64,000 nt of DNA from assembly GCA_964619265.1 (NCBI GenBank), contig CAZUCE010000012.1, positions 1-64,000 on the forward strand, in the 5' to 3' direction. The notes under the pieces are model-generated. The model did not search any database, was not told the origin of the DNA, and worked only from the letters and a program-made list of their open reading frames with translations. The position numbers and the translations under genes are program-made. Numbering within the stretch: the stretch's first letter is position 1; each line of letters opens with the position of its first letter. Of this stretch, positions 57,203 through 64,000 are shown one piece after another. The DNA comes from CAZUCE01 sp964619265 (GTDB lineage: Bacteria; Planctomycetota; UBA1135; GCA-002686595).

Positions 57203-58884
57203 GGTTTCTCCTCGATTTGGCCGCCGAACAGGTCGGCGACTTCTTGGGTGTACTCGTCTGGTTTGCTTTGCTCGCGGGGCCTCGGGTCGATCTCCACCGT
57301 AAGCGAACCACCGCCCTCGAGAGCCGCAAACGCGCGCTGGATCGCCGTGCGATTGCGAGAATCTTCGAGCAAACGGCGGTCGCCAGGGCCGAGGCCGGCG
57401 AATCCGAGCTGAAAACCATCGCCCGTACGGCTCACGCGACCGCAGCGCGAGAGCACGTCCGCGAGGGACGCGTGCCGGGCGCGCAGCGAGGTGGCGAGCG
57501 ACTCGTTCGACGCGACCGGGCCGCCGGCCGGCTGCGCTGCTGGCTTCGCCCGGGGCCTCGCCTGGGGCTTCAAGTTGCGCGTTTCCTCCGCCGGCGGAGC
57601 TGGCGCGGTGGTCGAGCGGGTGGGCGGCACAGCGGGCGGCGCAGCCGCCGTCACACGAGGCGCCGGCTTCTTCTCGGGAGCCGCCCGGCGTGGGGAAGTC
57701 TCACGGGGCGGCGGAGCCTGGGCCCCACCGGCGGGCGCCGGCGCCCCCAAGCCCGCCTCCAAACTGGCAAGCCGAGCCGCCAGTTCGCCCAGCGGGATCC
57801 CGAGTTCTTCGCGACACAGATCGAGCAGCACAAGCTCGAGGACCACCCGTTCGGAACCCTCGAGCAAGCGCATGCGCTCGCGGCCGCGAACCAGTTCCTG
57901 CATCCACACTTCGAGTCGCGCGGGCCCGATGCGCTCGGCGAGCTTGGCGCGGTGCGCCAAACGAGCCGGATCGCCCTCGAGCACCGGCGTATCCGGACCG
58001 CAAACCAGCGCGACGAGCGCAGTCCGCAAATGGTCGAGCAGCGAAGCCGCCAAATCTCCCTCTCGTCCGGCAAACGTCTGCATGGACTCGAGCACGGCGC
58101 GGCGATCGTGCTGAAGCAACTGATCGACCAGCGCGTCGAGTTCGTCTTCGGCTCCCGATCCGGCCAGGCGCTTGCAATCCTCAAGCCGCGGTGTTTCACC
58201 GGCGAGCGACAAGAGCTGGTCCGCTAGCGAGAGCGCGTCGCGCATGCCGCCGCGGGCGCGCCGGGCTAGCTCAGCCGTAACACCGGCTTCGGCCTGCACG
58301 CCCTCCAAGCGGAACACCTCATCGAGGCGGCCGGCGATCGTATCCTCTCGAATCGGCTCGAGCCGCAAGATCTGACACCGCGAGCGAATCGTCTCGATGA
58401 CCTTGTGCAACTCGGTTGTCGCAAACAGGAACACCACGTGCGGCGGAGGCTCTTCGAGCGTCTTAAGCAACGCGTTGAACGCTTGCTTCGTCAGCATGTG
58501 CACCTCGTCGATCAGGTACACCTTGCGCCGCGCTTCCGAGGGCGCGTAGCCAACCTGCTCGCGGAGTTCGCGAACGTCGTGCACGCTGTTGTTGGAGGCC
58601 GCATCGATCTCGATCAGGTCGAGATCGCGCCCCGCATCTGCGGCGACGCAGCGATCGCACTCGTTGCACGGGTCAAGCGCCGGACCGCGCTCGCAATTGA
58701 GCGCCTTGGCGAAGATCCGAGCCGTGGTTGTCTTGCCGGTTCCCCGGGGACCGGAGAGCAGGTAGGCGTGGCCGATCCGCTCTTCCTCGATGGCCCCGCG
58801 CAAGGTGCCCGTAACCGTCTGTTGCCCGACGACATCATCGAACACCCGGGGGCGATACTTGCGAGCGAGAACCAGGTACGACAT
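57199..58884 (-). CDS. dnaX: DNA polymerase III subunits gamma/tau
   Basis: From ATG 58884 it is 561 residues, starting YLVLARKYRPRVFDDVVGQ. Walker A GPRGTGKTTTARIFAKALNC, zinc-binding CNECDRC, and sensor motifs AASNNSVHDVRELREQ and YLIDEVHMLTKQAFNALLKTLEEPP are all present. The C-terminal third has a Pro/Ala-rich linker and an alpha-binding domain; I do not see a frameshift site, so probably only tau is made. ATGA overlap with ybaB. Confidence 0.96.
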   Translation of the reverse strand: MSYLVLARKYRPRVFDDVVGQQTVTGTLRGAIEEERIGHAYLLSGPRGTGKTTTARIFAKALNCERGPALDPCNECDRCVAADAGRDLDLIEIDAASNNSVHDVRELREQVGYAPSEARRKVYLIDEVHMLTKQAFNALLKTLEEPPPHVVFLFATTELHKVIETIRSRCQILRLEPIREDTIAGRLDEVFRLEGVQAEAGVTAELARRARGGMRDALSLADQLLSLAGETPRLEDCKRLAGSGAEDELDALVDQLLQHDRRAVLESMQTFAGREGDLAASLLDHLRTALVALVCGPDTPVLEGDPARLAHRAKLAERIGPARLEVWMQELVRGRERMRLLEGSERVVLELVLLDLCREELGIPLGELAARLASLEAGLGAPAPAGGAQAPPPRETSPRRAAPEKKPAPRVTAAAPPAVPPTRSTTAPAPPAEETRNLKPQARPRAKPAAQPAGGPVASNESLATSLRARHASLADVLSRCGRVSRTGDGFQLGFAGLGPGDRRLLEDSRNRTAIQRAFAALEGGGSLTVEIDPRPREQSKPDEYTQEVADLFGGQIEEKP

Positions 58885-58940
58885 GGGCGCGCGATCCGGG
58901 GAGTCCGGGCTGTGGCCGCCCGAACTCCTGCCCCCGCTGA

Positions 58941-59062
58941 GGGTGCGCCAGTGGGCCCGGGTCTTCCGCGCCTGGCGCACGAGACCTTAGGGCTGCTCCG
59001 TTCCCGGCCTGACCCGGTTCGGACCGGCTCCACCGCGGGGAACCGGACCCACTGCCGCACCC
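58941..59062 (-). ncRNA. ffs: Signal recognition particle RNA (4.5S type)
   Basis: On the minus strand the apical signature of SRP helix 8 is present: GGTCAGG, a GGAA tetraloop closed by CCG/CGG, then GGAGCAGCCCTAAGG. The ends form a 20-bp terminal helix, GGGTGCGGCAGTGGGTCCGG (5') with CCGGGCCCACTGGCGCACCC (3'), with one mismatch and one G-U pair. Total about 122 bases. It lies directly upstream of dnaX, a frequent location. The exact ends are estimated from the helix. Confidence 0.9.
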
Positions 59063-59099
59063 GCGGGGGCGAAGCGAACCAAGAGGATACAGCGCGGCT

Positions 59100-59321
59100 C
59101 GCCGACACACTAGATCGGTAATACGGTGCCAGAGCCAAATGCACCGGTGAGATCGGTCCAACGGCGCCCGGGCCGCGCATCGCTGAGGCCGCCGCGGCGT
59201 TGCCGCGGCCCGGCAGCGAAGCTGCCGGAGCCTCAGCGGTGCGCGCGGCCCGGGCGCCGTTGGACCGATCTCACCGGTGCATTTGGCTCTGGCACCGTAT
59301 TACCGATCTAGTGTGTCGGCG
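59100..59321. repeat. Near-perfect 222-bp palindrome, second member of the family
   Basis: The arms (about 59100-59189 and 59230-59321) are reverse complements apart from one substitution and a two-base indel. The core unit CGGTAATACGGTGCCAGAG plus GCACCGGTGAG matches the element at 52102-52285. The inner unit has diverged to CGGCGCCCGGGCC with its partner GGCCCGGGCGCCG, keeping the stem. The loop contains two small hairpins (CCGCGG repeats and CCGGCAGC-GAA-GCTGCCGG). It lies between the SRP RNA and tRNA-Ser genes. Confidence 0.88.
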
Positions 59322-59342
59322 GCCCCCCCAGGCGAGGGGGGG

Positions 59343-59430
59343 CGGAGAGGGTGGGATTCGAACCCACGGTGCCGGGAACCGACACACACGCTTTCCAAGC
59401 GTGCTCCTTAAGCCACTCGGACACCTCTCC
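59343..59430 (-). tRNA. tRNA-Ser (anticodon GGA)
   Basis: A class II tRNA of 88 bases. Acceptor GGAGAGG/CCTCTCC, D arm, anticodon arm CACGC-TTGGAAA-GCGTG, long variable arm and TTCGAAT T-loop all present. Discriminator G; CCA is not encoded. Confidence 0.95.
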
Positions 59431-59443
59431 GTTGAGATGGGGG

Positions 59444-59531
59444 GCGGAGAGGGAGGGATTCGAACCCCCGGTACCCGTAAGGATACTCTGGTTTTCGAAA
59501 CCAGCCCGTTCGGCCACTCCGGCACCTCTCC
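59444..59531 (-). tRNA. tRNA-Ser (anticodon CGA)
   Basis: A class II tRNA of 88 bases, acceptor stem identical to the neighbouring tRNA-Ser. Anticodon loop TTCGAAA on a CTGGT/ACCAG stem, long variable arm GAGTATCCTTACGGGTAC, T-arm GGGGGTTCGAATCCCTC. CCA not encoded. Confidence 0.95.
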
Positions 59532-59654
59532 GCCGAGGCCACCCACCACCCGGAGGCGATAGGCGAGCTGATGGCCGAGATTCTAGGGAGCGCCGCCTCC
59601 CTCGCCAAGCAGCGAATCTAGCCTGTGCGCCACGATCTGGTTCGAAGGCCCTCC

Positions 59655-60116
59655 TCAGGACTGCCGTTTGGACCGGAAAAAGCTCTGCATGAGCTCCCGG
59701 GCCTCCTTGGCCCCTATCCCCTCGTGGAGCTCGGCCCGGTGATTGGCTCGCGAGTCTCCGAGCACCGAGCCGAGGGAAACGCACCCGCCGAACTTCGCGT
59801 CTCGCACCGCAAAGGCCACCCGGGCCACCCGGGCATGGATCAGAGCCCCCGCGCACATGAAGCAGGGCTCGACCGTGGTGTACAGCTCGGCTCCGGGGAA
59901 TCGGCCGACTCCCAGCTGGCGCGCTGCCTCACGCAGCACCAGCACTTCGGCGTGCCCCGTTGGATCCAGGTCCCCGCGAACCCGGTTGTGAGCCCCTGCA
60001 ACCACCTCCCCATCGATCACCAAGACGGCCCCCACCGGAACCTCATCCGCCTCCCCAGCGCGGCGGGCCCATTCGAGCGCCGCCTCCATAAACCGCGCAT
60101 CTGCCTCCCAACTCAC
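59655..60116 (-). CDS. tadA: tRNA(Arg) adenosine-34 deaminase TadA
   Basis: A 153-residue deaminase with the catalytic Zn motifs GHAE (with the proton-shuttling Glu) and PCFMCAGAL. The N-terminal MEAALEWARRA opening and C-terminal FFRSKR match TadA. It converts A34 to inosine in tRNA-Arg(ACG), whose gene lies about 180 bases away at 60299-60372. Confidence 0.94.
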   Translation of the reverse strand: MSWEADARFMEAALEWARRAGEADEVPVGAVLVIDGEVVAGAHNRVRGDLDPTGHAEVLVLREAARQLGVGRFPGAELYTTVEPCFMCAGALIHARVARVAFAVRDAKFGGCVSLGSVLGDSRANHRAELHEGIGAKEARELMQSFFRSKRQS

Positions 60117-60163
60117 GCCCGCAGCCTACACCCGCTCCCCAAAGGCGTCCCCCAAAAGGCCTT

Positions 60164-60310
60164 CTGATGGGTGCCCCTCCTCCAGTCCGAGCGACGCGCT
60201 CGCCCGAACGCAAGCAGCCCCCCGAGACCGCTGCGTCCTGCGCAGGAATCTCGGGGGGCTGCTCTGTCCTAGCGACCGTGCCGCTCGGACTGGAGGGGTA
60301 CACCCATCAG
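60164..60310. repeat. Nested palindrome with an inverted copy of the tRNA-Arg 3' end
   Basis: Outer arms 60164-60193 and 60282-60310 are complementary over 29-30 bases with small gaps; the right arm includes 12 bases of the tRNA-Arg acceptor/T-arm end. Inner arms 60213-60227 and 60249-60263 form a perfect 15-bp stem AGCAGCCCCCCGAGA. Both pairs share one centre near 60238. No protein gene is inside. Confidence 0.8.
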
Positions 60311-60372
60311 GATTCGAACCTGAAACCTCCTGATCCGTAGTCAGGTGCTCTATCCAGTTGAGCTATGGGTGC
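60299..60372 (-). tRNA. tRNA-Arg (anticodon ACG)
   Basis: A 74-base tRNA. Acceptor GCACCCA/TGGGTGT, D arm AGCTCAACTGGATAGAGC, anticodon arm CCTGA-CTACGGA-TCAGG and T-arm CAGGTTCGAATCCTG all match. Discriminator A; CCA not encoded. A34 is the TadA substrate. Confidence 0.96.
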
Positions 60373-60603
60373 TTTGTGGGCGGCGGTTGTAGCGGGCTGC
60401 GAGGGGAGTGTCAAGCGATGGATCCCTGGGGAGCCCCCTTAGGCCGCCGGAAAAAAAAGGGAGCCCCGCGAAGACCGTGAACGCCCGAACTTCACGCCCT
60501 TCCAGAGGCCCGACCCCCCCACGATCGGCCATCCTCACGCTCGCAGCTCCAAACCCGTGAGACCCGTTTCCCCGCGCGCTCCCGGAGACTTAGGCTCCTT
60601 CCT

Positions 60604-61635
60604 ATGGCTACGTCCAGCTCCCCCGACTCCACTCGTCATCGTCACCTGGTTCGCCTCGAGGATCTGACTCCCGAACAGCTCGAAGGCGTACTCGAACTGG
60701 CCCTTCGTACGAAAGGGCAACCCCTCGATCGCGCTCGACTCGCCGGCCGCTCGCTCGGACTGCTCTTCTTCCGCGGCTCGCTGCGCACGCGCGTGTCGAT
60801 TGCAGCCGCCATGCAGCAACTCGGCGGCGGCGCGATTGAGCTGACCGCCGAGAGCGACGCTTGGCAGCTCGAAGAACGTGAGGGCAGCCGGATGGACGGC
60901 CGTGCCCCCGAACACGTGAAGGACGCCGCCCGCGTCCTTTCCAGCTACGTGGACGCGCTGGCTGTCCGACCGGCACCGGAAGGGCAATCCTGGTCGAGCG
61001 ATCGCGCGGATCGAGAGATCGAAGCCTGGAAGCGTTGGGCTGACGTGCCGGTGATCAGCATGGAGAGCAGCCTGTGGCACCCACTCCAGGCCCTGGCCGA
61101 TCTGCTCACCCTGCGTGAGACCCTGGGGGAGTTGAAGGGCAAGCGCCTGTGCCTCTCGTGGGTGCATTCGCCGCGCCCCGCCACGGTAGCCGTCGCCCAT
61201 TCGGCTGTCGCCATGGCGGCGGCGCAGGGCATGCAGGTCACCGTCGCCCACCCGCCTGGTTTCGAGCTGGACAGCGAAGTCATGACCGGCGCGTCCGAAG
61301 TTGCGCGCGGTCGCGGCGGCTCGCTGGAGACCTCCCATGACATGGCGAGCGCGATGTCCGGTGCCCACGTGGTCTACGCCCGCTCGTGGCAGTCGATCGA
61401 GTCCTACGGCAACCCGACCCTCGGAGCCAGCCGGCGCTCGCGCGCCAGCGACTGGCGCGTGGACGCCAAGGGAATGGCGCTCACCGAAGACGCCTGGCTG
61501 ATGCACGCGATGCCGGTACGCCGCAACCTCGAGGTGTCCGACGAAGTGCTCGACGGCCCCCGCAGCCTGGTCTACACCCAGGCCGAAAACCGACTGCATT
61601 CCCAGCGCGCCCTCCTCGACCACCTCCTCTCGTAG
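60604..61635 (+). CDS. argF': N-acyl-ornithine carbamoyltransferase (acetyl- or succinyl-ornithine)
   Basis: A 343-residue transcarbamylase of the AOTCase/SOTCase branch. The carbamoyl-phosphate loop reads FFRGSLRTRVS. ESSLWHPLQALADLLT, WVHSPRPATVAVAHS, GGSLETSHDM, HVVYARSW and the active-site PVRRN with its EAENRLH-like QAENRLHSQ tail resemble Xanthomonas acetylornithine carbamoyltransferase, not ordinary ArgF. The MDGRAPEH loop has Pro102 where AOTCases usually have Glu, a change tied to succinylornithine use in the Bacteroides enzyme. It acts in arginine synthesis. dnaE follows after 13 bases. Confidence 0.85.
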   Translation: MATSSSPDSTRHRHLVRLEDLTPEQLEGVLELALRTKGQPLDRARLAGRSLGLLFFRGSLRTRVSIAAAMQQLGGGAIELTAESDAWQLEEREGSRMDGRAPEHVKDAARVLSSYVDALAVRPAPEGQSWSSDRADREIEAWKRWADVPVISMESSLWHPLQALADLLTLRETLGELKGKRLCLSWVHSPRPATVAVAHSAVAMAAAQGMQVTVAHPPGFELDSEVMTGASEVARGRGGSLETSHDMASAMSGAHVVYARSWQSIESYGNPTLGASRRSRASDWRVDAKGMALTEDAWLMHAMPVRRNLEVSDEVLDGPRSLVYTQAENRLHSQRALLDHLLS

Positions 61636-61648
61636 CCGCCCCTTCTTC

Positions 61649-64000
61649 ATGGCCGCACCGGACTTCGTCCACCTCCACGTCCATTCGGAATACAGCCTGC
61701 TCGATGGGGCGAACCGAATCTCGAACCTCGTCGACGCCGCTGTGCGCGACGGGCAAGGCGCGCTGGCACTCACCGACCACGGCAACCTGTTCGGGGCGAT
61801 CGAGCTCTACCAAAAGTGCAAAGCGGCAGACGTCAAGCCGATCCTGGGTTGTGAGGTTTACATCGCGCGCGAATCGCGCCTGCAACCCCACCATCGCGAA
61901 CGCAACCCCTACAGCCACCTGACCCTGCTGGCCCGTGACCAAAGCGGCTACAAGAACCTCCTAGCGCTGGCGTCCAAGAGCTATCTCGAGGGGCTTCACT
62001 ACCGGCCGCGCATCGACATGGAGCTCCTTTCGGAGCACACCGCCGGCCTGACGTGCCTGTCGGGCTGCCTGTCGGGCGAGATGAACAAGCTCTACCGCAA
62101 GGGCGAAGGCGAGAAGGCGGCCGATCTGTCGATGAAGCTGCGCGACATGTTCGGGCCCGAGCATTTCTGGCTCGAGCTCCAGCGCAACGGGCTCGAAATC
62201 CAAGACAAGTGCAACGAGCACCTGGTCGAATTGCACCAACGCACGGGCATCCCGCTTGTCGCGACCAACGACATCCACTATTTGCGCCACGAGGACTGCG
62301 CGGTGCAGGACGTGCTCTTGTGCATCAATACGGGGGCGAAGCGCGACGACGAGAAGCGCTTCAAGATGGACGTGGATACGTTGTTCTTCCGCACCCGCGA
62401 GGAGATGGGCGAGGTTTTCCGCGACTTGCCTGAGGCCTTAAAAGCGACCATGGACGTCGCGAGCCAAGTAGACCTCCAGCTCGAGTTCGGCAACTACCAC
62501 GTGCCGGTGTTCACGCCTGAGGACGGCACCGACCCCGACCTGTTCTTCAACCAACTGCTCGAAGAAGGGCTCCACGCCAAGTACGGCGAAGGCAACACGA
62601 AGGCCCGCGAGCGACTCGAGTACGAGAAACGCATCATCTCCGAGCTCGGCTTCGTCTCGTACTTCCTGATCGTCTGGGACCTGATCAAGTGGGCCCGGGA
62701 CAACGGCGTTCCGGTCGGGCCCGGGCGAGGCTCCGCCGCGGGTTCGATGGTCGCTTACCTACTCGACATCACCAAGGTCTGTCCGCTCAAGTACGACCTG
62801 CTGTTCGAGCGCTTCCTCAACGCCGCCCGCGTGTCGATGCCCGATATCGACATCGACTTCTGTAAGGAGGGGCGTGAAAAAGTGCTGGCCTATACGCGAG
62901 AACGATACGGAACCGACTTTGTCGCGCAGATCATCACGTTCGGAACGATGGCCTCGCGCACGGTCGTGAGAGACGTAGGCCGTGTGCTCGACATTCCGCT
63001 GCGCGATGTGGATACCGTGGCGAAGAAGATCCCTGCCGGCCCGGGAGCTCCAAGCCTGCGCAAGGCACTCGAGACGGACGAGGACCTGATGGCGATCGCC
63101 AAGCAGTTCCCCGAGCTGAGCGACCTATTCGAACTCTCGGTCGAACTCGAGGGGCAGGTGCGCCACGTCTCCACGCATGCCGCCGGCGTCGTGATCGCGG
63201 ACAAGCCGATCATCGAGTATGCGCCGCTGTTTGTGCAGGGTGAGGACATCACGACCCAGTGGCCGGCCGGACAGCTCGAAGAGCTCGGGCTGCTCAAGAT
63301 GGACTACCTGGGCCTTCGGACTCTGACCATCCTGCAGCGGGCCGTGGACTACATCGAGGCCACCGGCGGAACCGCGCCGGACCTCGACGATCTCCCGGCC
63401 GGCGACCCGGCGACCTACAAGATGTTGATGGCCGGGGACACGCTCGGCGTGTTCCAACTCGAATCTGAGGGGATGCGCAAGCTGCTGGCCCGCCTGCGAC
63501 CGGACTGCTTCGAAGACCTGATCGCTGTTTTGGCCCTGTACCGACCCGGTCCGCTCGAGTCGGGGATGGACGAGATGTTCATCAACCGAAAGCACGGGCG
63601 CGAGGAAATCGTCTACCCCCACCCGATCCTGGAGCCCATCCTGAAGGACACGTACGGGTGTATCGTCTATCAGGAGCAGGTGATGCTGATCTCCTCCGAG
63701 CTGGGCGGTTTCTCCCTGAACGAAGCCGACAACCTGCGCAAGGCGATGGGCAAGAAGAAGCCCGAGATCATGGAGAAGTTCTCGGCTCAGTTCGTTGAGG
63801 GCGCCGAGAAGAACGGCTGTGACCGAGATGCTGCCCAAGAAGTTTGGGACAATATCGTCAAATTCGGTGGCTACGGTTTCAACAAGTCGCACTCCACGGC
63901 CTACGCGCTGATCACCTACCAGACAGCGTTCCTCAAAGCCAACCACCTGAACTGCTTCCTCGCCGCGAATTTTTCGTGCGAAATGCAGGACTCGGACAAG
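61649..64000 (+). CDS. dnaE: DNA polymerase III subunit alpha (partial, C-terminus beyond window)
   Basis: The frame runs from ATG 61649 to the window end (784 codons). The N-terminal PHP domain reads FVHLHVHSEYSLLDGA and ALTDHGNLFGA; the polymerase palm has GPGRGSAAGSMVAYLL and PDIDIDFC with the catalytic aspartates. FNKSHSTAYALITYQTAFLK closes the visible part. Standard DnaE1; the C-terminal tau- and clamp-binding part is outside. It lies 13 bases after the carbamoyltransferase gene. Confidence 0.97.
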   Translation, partial: MAAPDFVHLHVHSEYSLLDGANRISNLVDAAVRDGQGALALTDHGNLFGAIELYQKCKAADVKPILGCEVYIARESRLQPHHRERNPYSHLTLLARDQSGYKNLLALASKSYLEGLHYRPRIDMELLSEHTAGLTCLSGCLSGEMNKLYRKGEGEKAADLSMKLRDMFGPEHFWLELQRNGLEIQDKCNEHLVELHQRTGIPLVATNDIHYLRHEDCAVQDVLLCINTGAKRDDEKRFKMDVDTLFFRTREEMGEVFRDLPEALKATMDVASQVDLQLEFGNYHVPVFTPEDGTDPDLFFNQLLEEGLHAKYGEGNTKARERLEYEKRIISELGFVSYFLIVWDLIKWARDNGVPVGPGRGSAAGSMVAYLLDITKVCPLKYDLLFERFLNAARVSMPDIDIDFCKEGREKVLAYTRERYGTDFVAQIITFGTMASRTVVRDVGRVLDIPLRDVDTVAKKIPAGPGAPSLRKALETDEDLMAIAKQFPELSDLFELSVELEGQVRHVSTHAAGVVIADKPIIEYAPLFVQGEDITTQWPAGQLEELGLLKMDYLGLRTLTILQRAVDYIEATGGTAPDLDDLPAGDPATYKMLMAGDTLGVFQLESEGMRKLLARLRPDCFEDLIAVLALYRPGPLESGMDEMFINRKHGREEIVYPHPILEPILKDTYGCIVYQEQVMLISSELGGFSLNEADNLRKAMGKKKPEIMEKFSAQFVEGAEKNGCDRDAAQEVWDNIVKFGGYGFNKSHSTAYALITYQTAFLKANHLNCFLAANFSCEMQDSDK

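Noticed and set aside
57199..58884. Programmed frameshift to make gamma
   Set aside because: No A-rich slippery heptamer with a downstream hairpin was found in dnaX.
59100..59321. Sigma-54 promoter TGGCAC-N5-T in the palindrome arm
   Set aside because: The -12 part reads TACCG instead of TTGCA, so the consensus is not met.

Overview
This is a GC-rich bacterial chromosome segment with dense, mostly minus-strand gene order. The organism is probably a member of the Planctomycetota or a related diderm lineage (inference). The reasons are very large Ig-like/glycine-rich lipoproteins, a long low-complexity RNase E, few recognisable Shine-Dalgarno sequences, and diderm machinery (secretin, RND pump, lipoproteins, OmpA-like protein). 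No plasmid, phage, IS or CRISPR signature was seen. The window cuts one gene at each end: a lipoprotein at the left and dnaE at the right.

1-11.6 kb: a truncated surface lipoprotein, a phosphoesterase pair (DHH/NrnA-like plus calcineurin-like), a second giant lipoprotein, then a plus-strand pair (helical-repeat lipoprotein and TatD nuclease) and two prepilin-like proteins of one family. 12-20.7 kb: type IV pilus/type II secretion core in the order ompA-like, pilT, pilB, pilC, then prepilin peptidase coupled to another lipoprotein. 20.8-27.5 kb: two more giant lipoproteins. 27.9-32.9 kb: an unusual aspartate carbamoyltransferase carrying a PyrI-type zinc domain, a degenerate MnmE-like GTPase, type III pantothenate kinase, and two membrane proteins sharing a rare sequence motif, one with a PDZ (GspC-like) domain. 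33-36.7 kb: a second PilT-like ATPase and the rplU-rpmA-obg operon.

36.9-43.4 kb: a plus-strand efflux operon, marR-OMF-MFP-RND, with four-base overlaps at every junction and twin palindromic operators over the marR start. 43.5-51.9 kb: RNase E/G with its disordered arm at the N-terminus, then the pilus alignment complex pilM-pilN-pilO(P)-pilQ, where the PilO-like protein carries a PilP/T2SSB-like tail. 52.3-59.1 kb: one long minus-strand run: SRP RNA, dnaX, ybaB, recR, rpoN, truA, hpf, ptsN-like, ptsH-like. This is the familiar rpoN/PTS-Ntr neighbourhood with truA inserted. 59.3-64 kb: two tRNA-Ser genes, tadA next to its substrate tRNA-Arg(ACG), an acetyl/succinyl-ornithine carbamoyltransferase and dnaE.

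The strongest unexplained signal is a set of intergenic palindromes. One is a perfect 184-bp spacerless palindrome at 52102-52285. A near-perfect relative lies at 59100-59321, and a single half-unit at 7906-7924. A different nested palindrome (60164-60310) includes an inverted copy of the 3' end of tRNA-Arg. Functionally the window joins a pilus/secretion apparatus (two prepilins, three ATPases, platform, peptidase, secretin, PilMNO) with a family of at least four large exported lipoproteins that may be its cargo or surface partners (inference).
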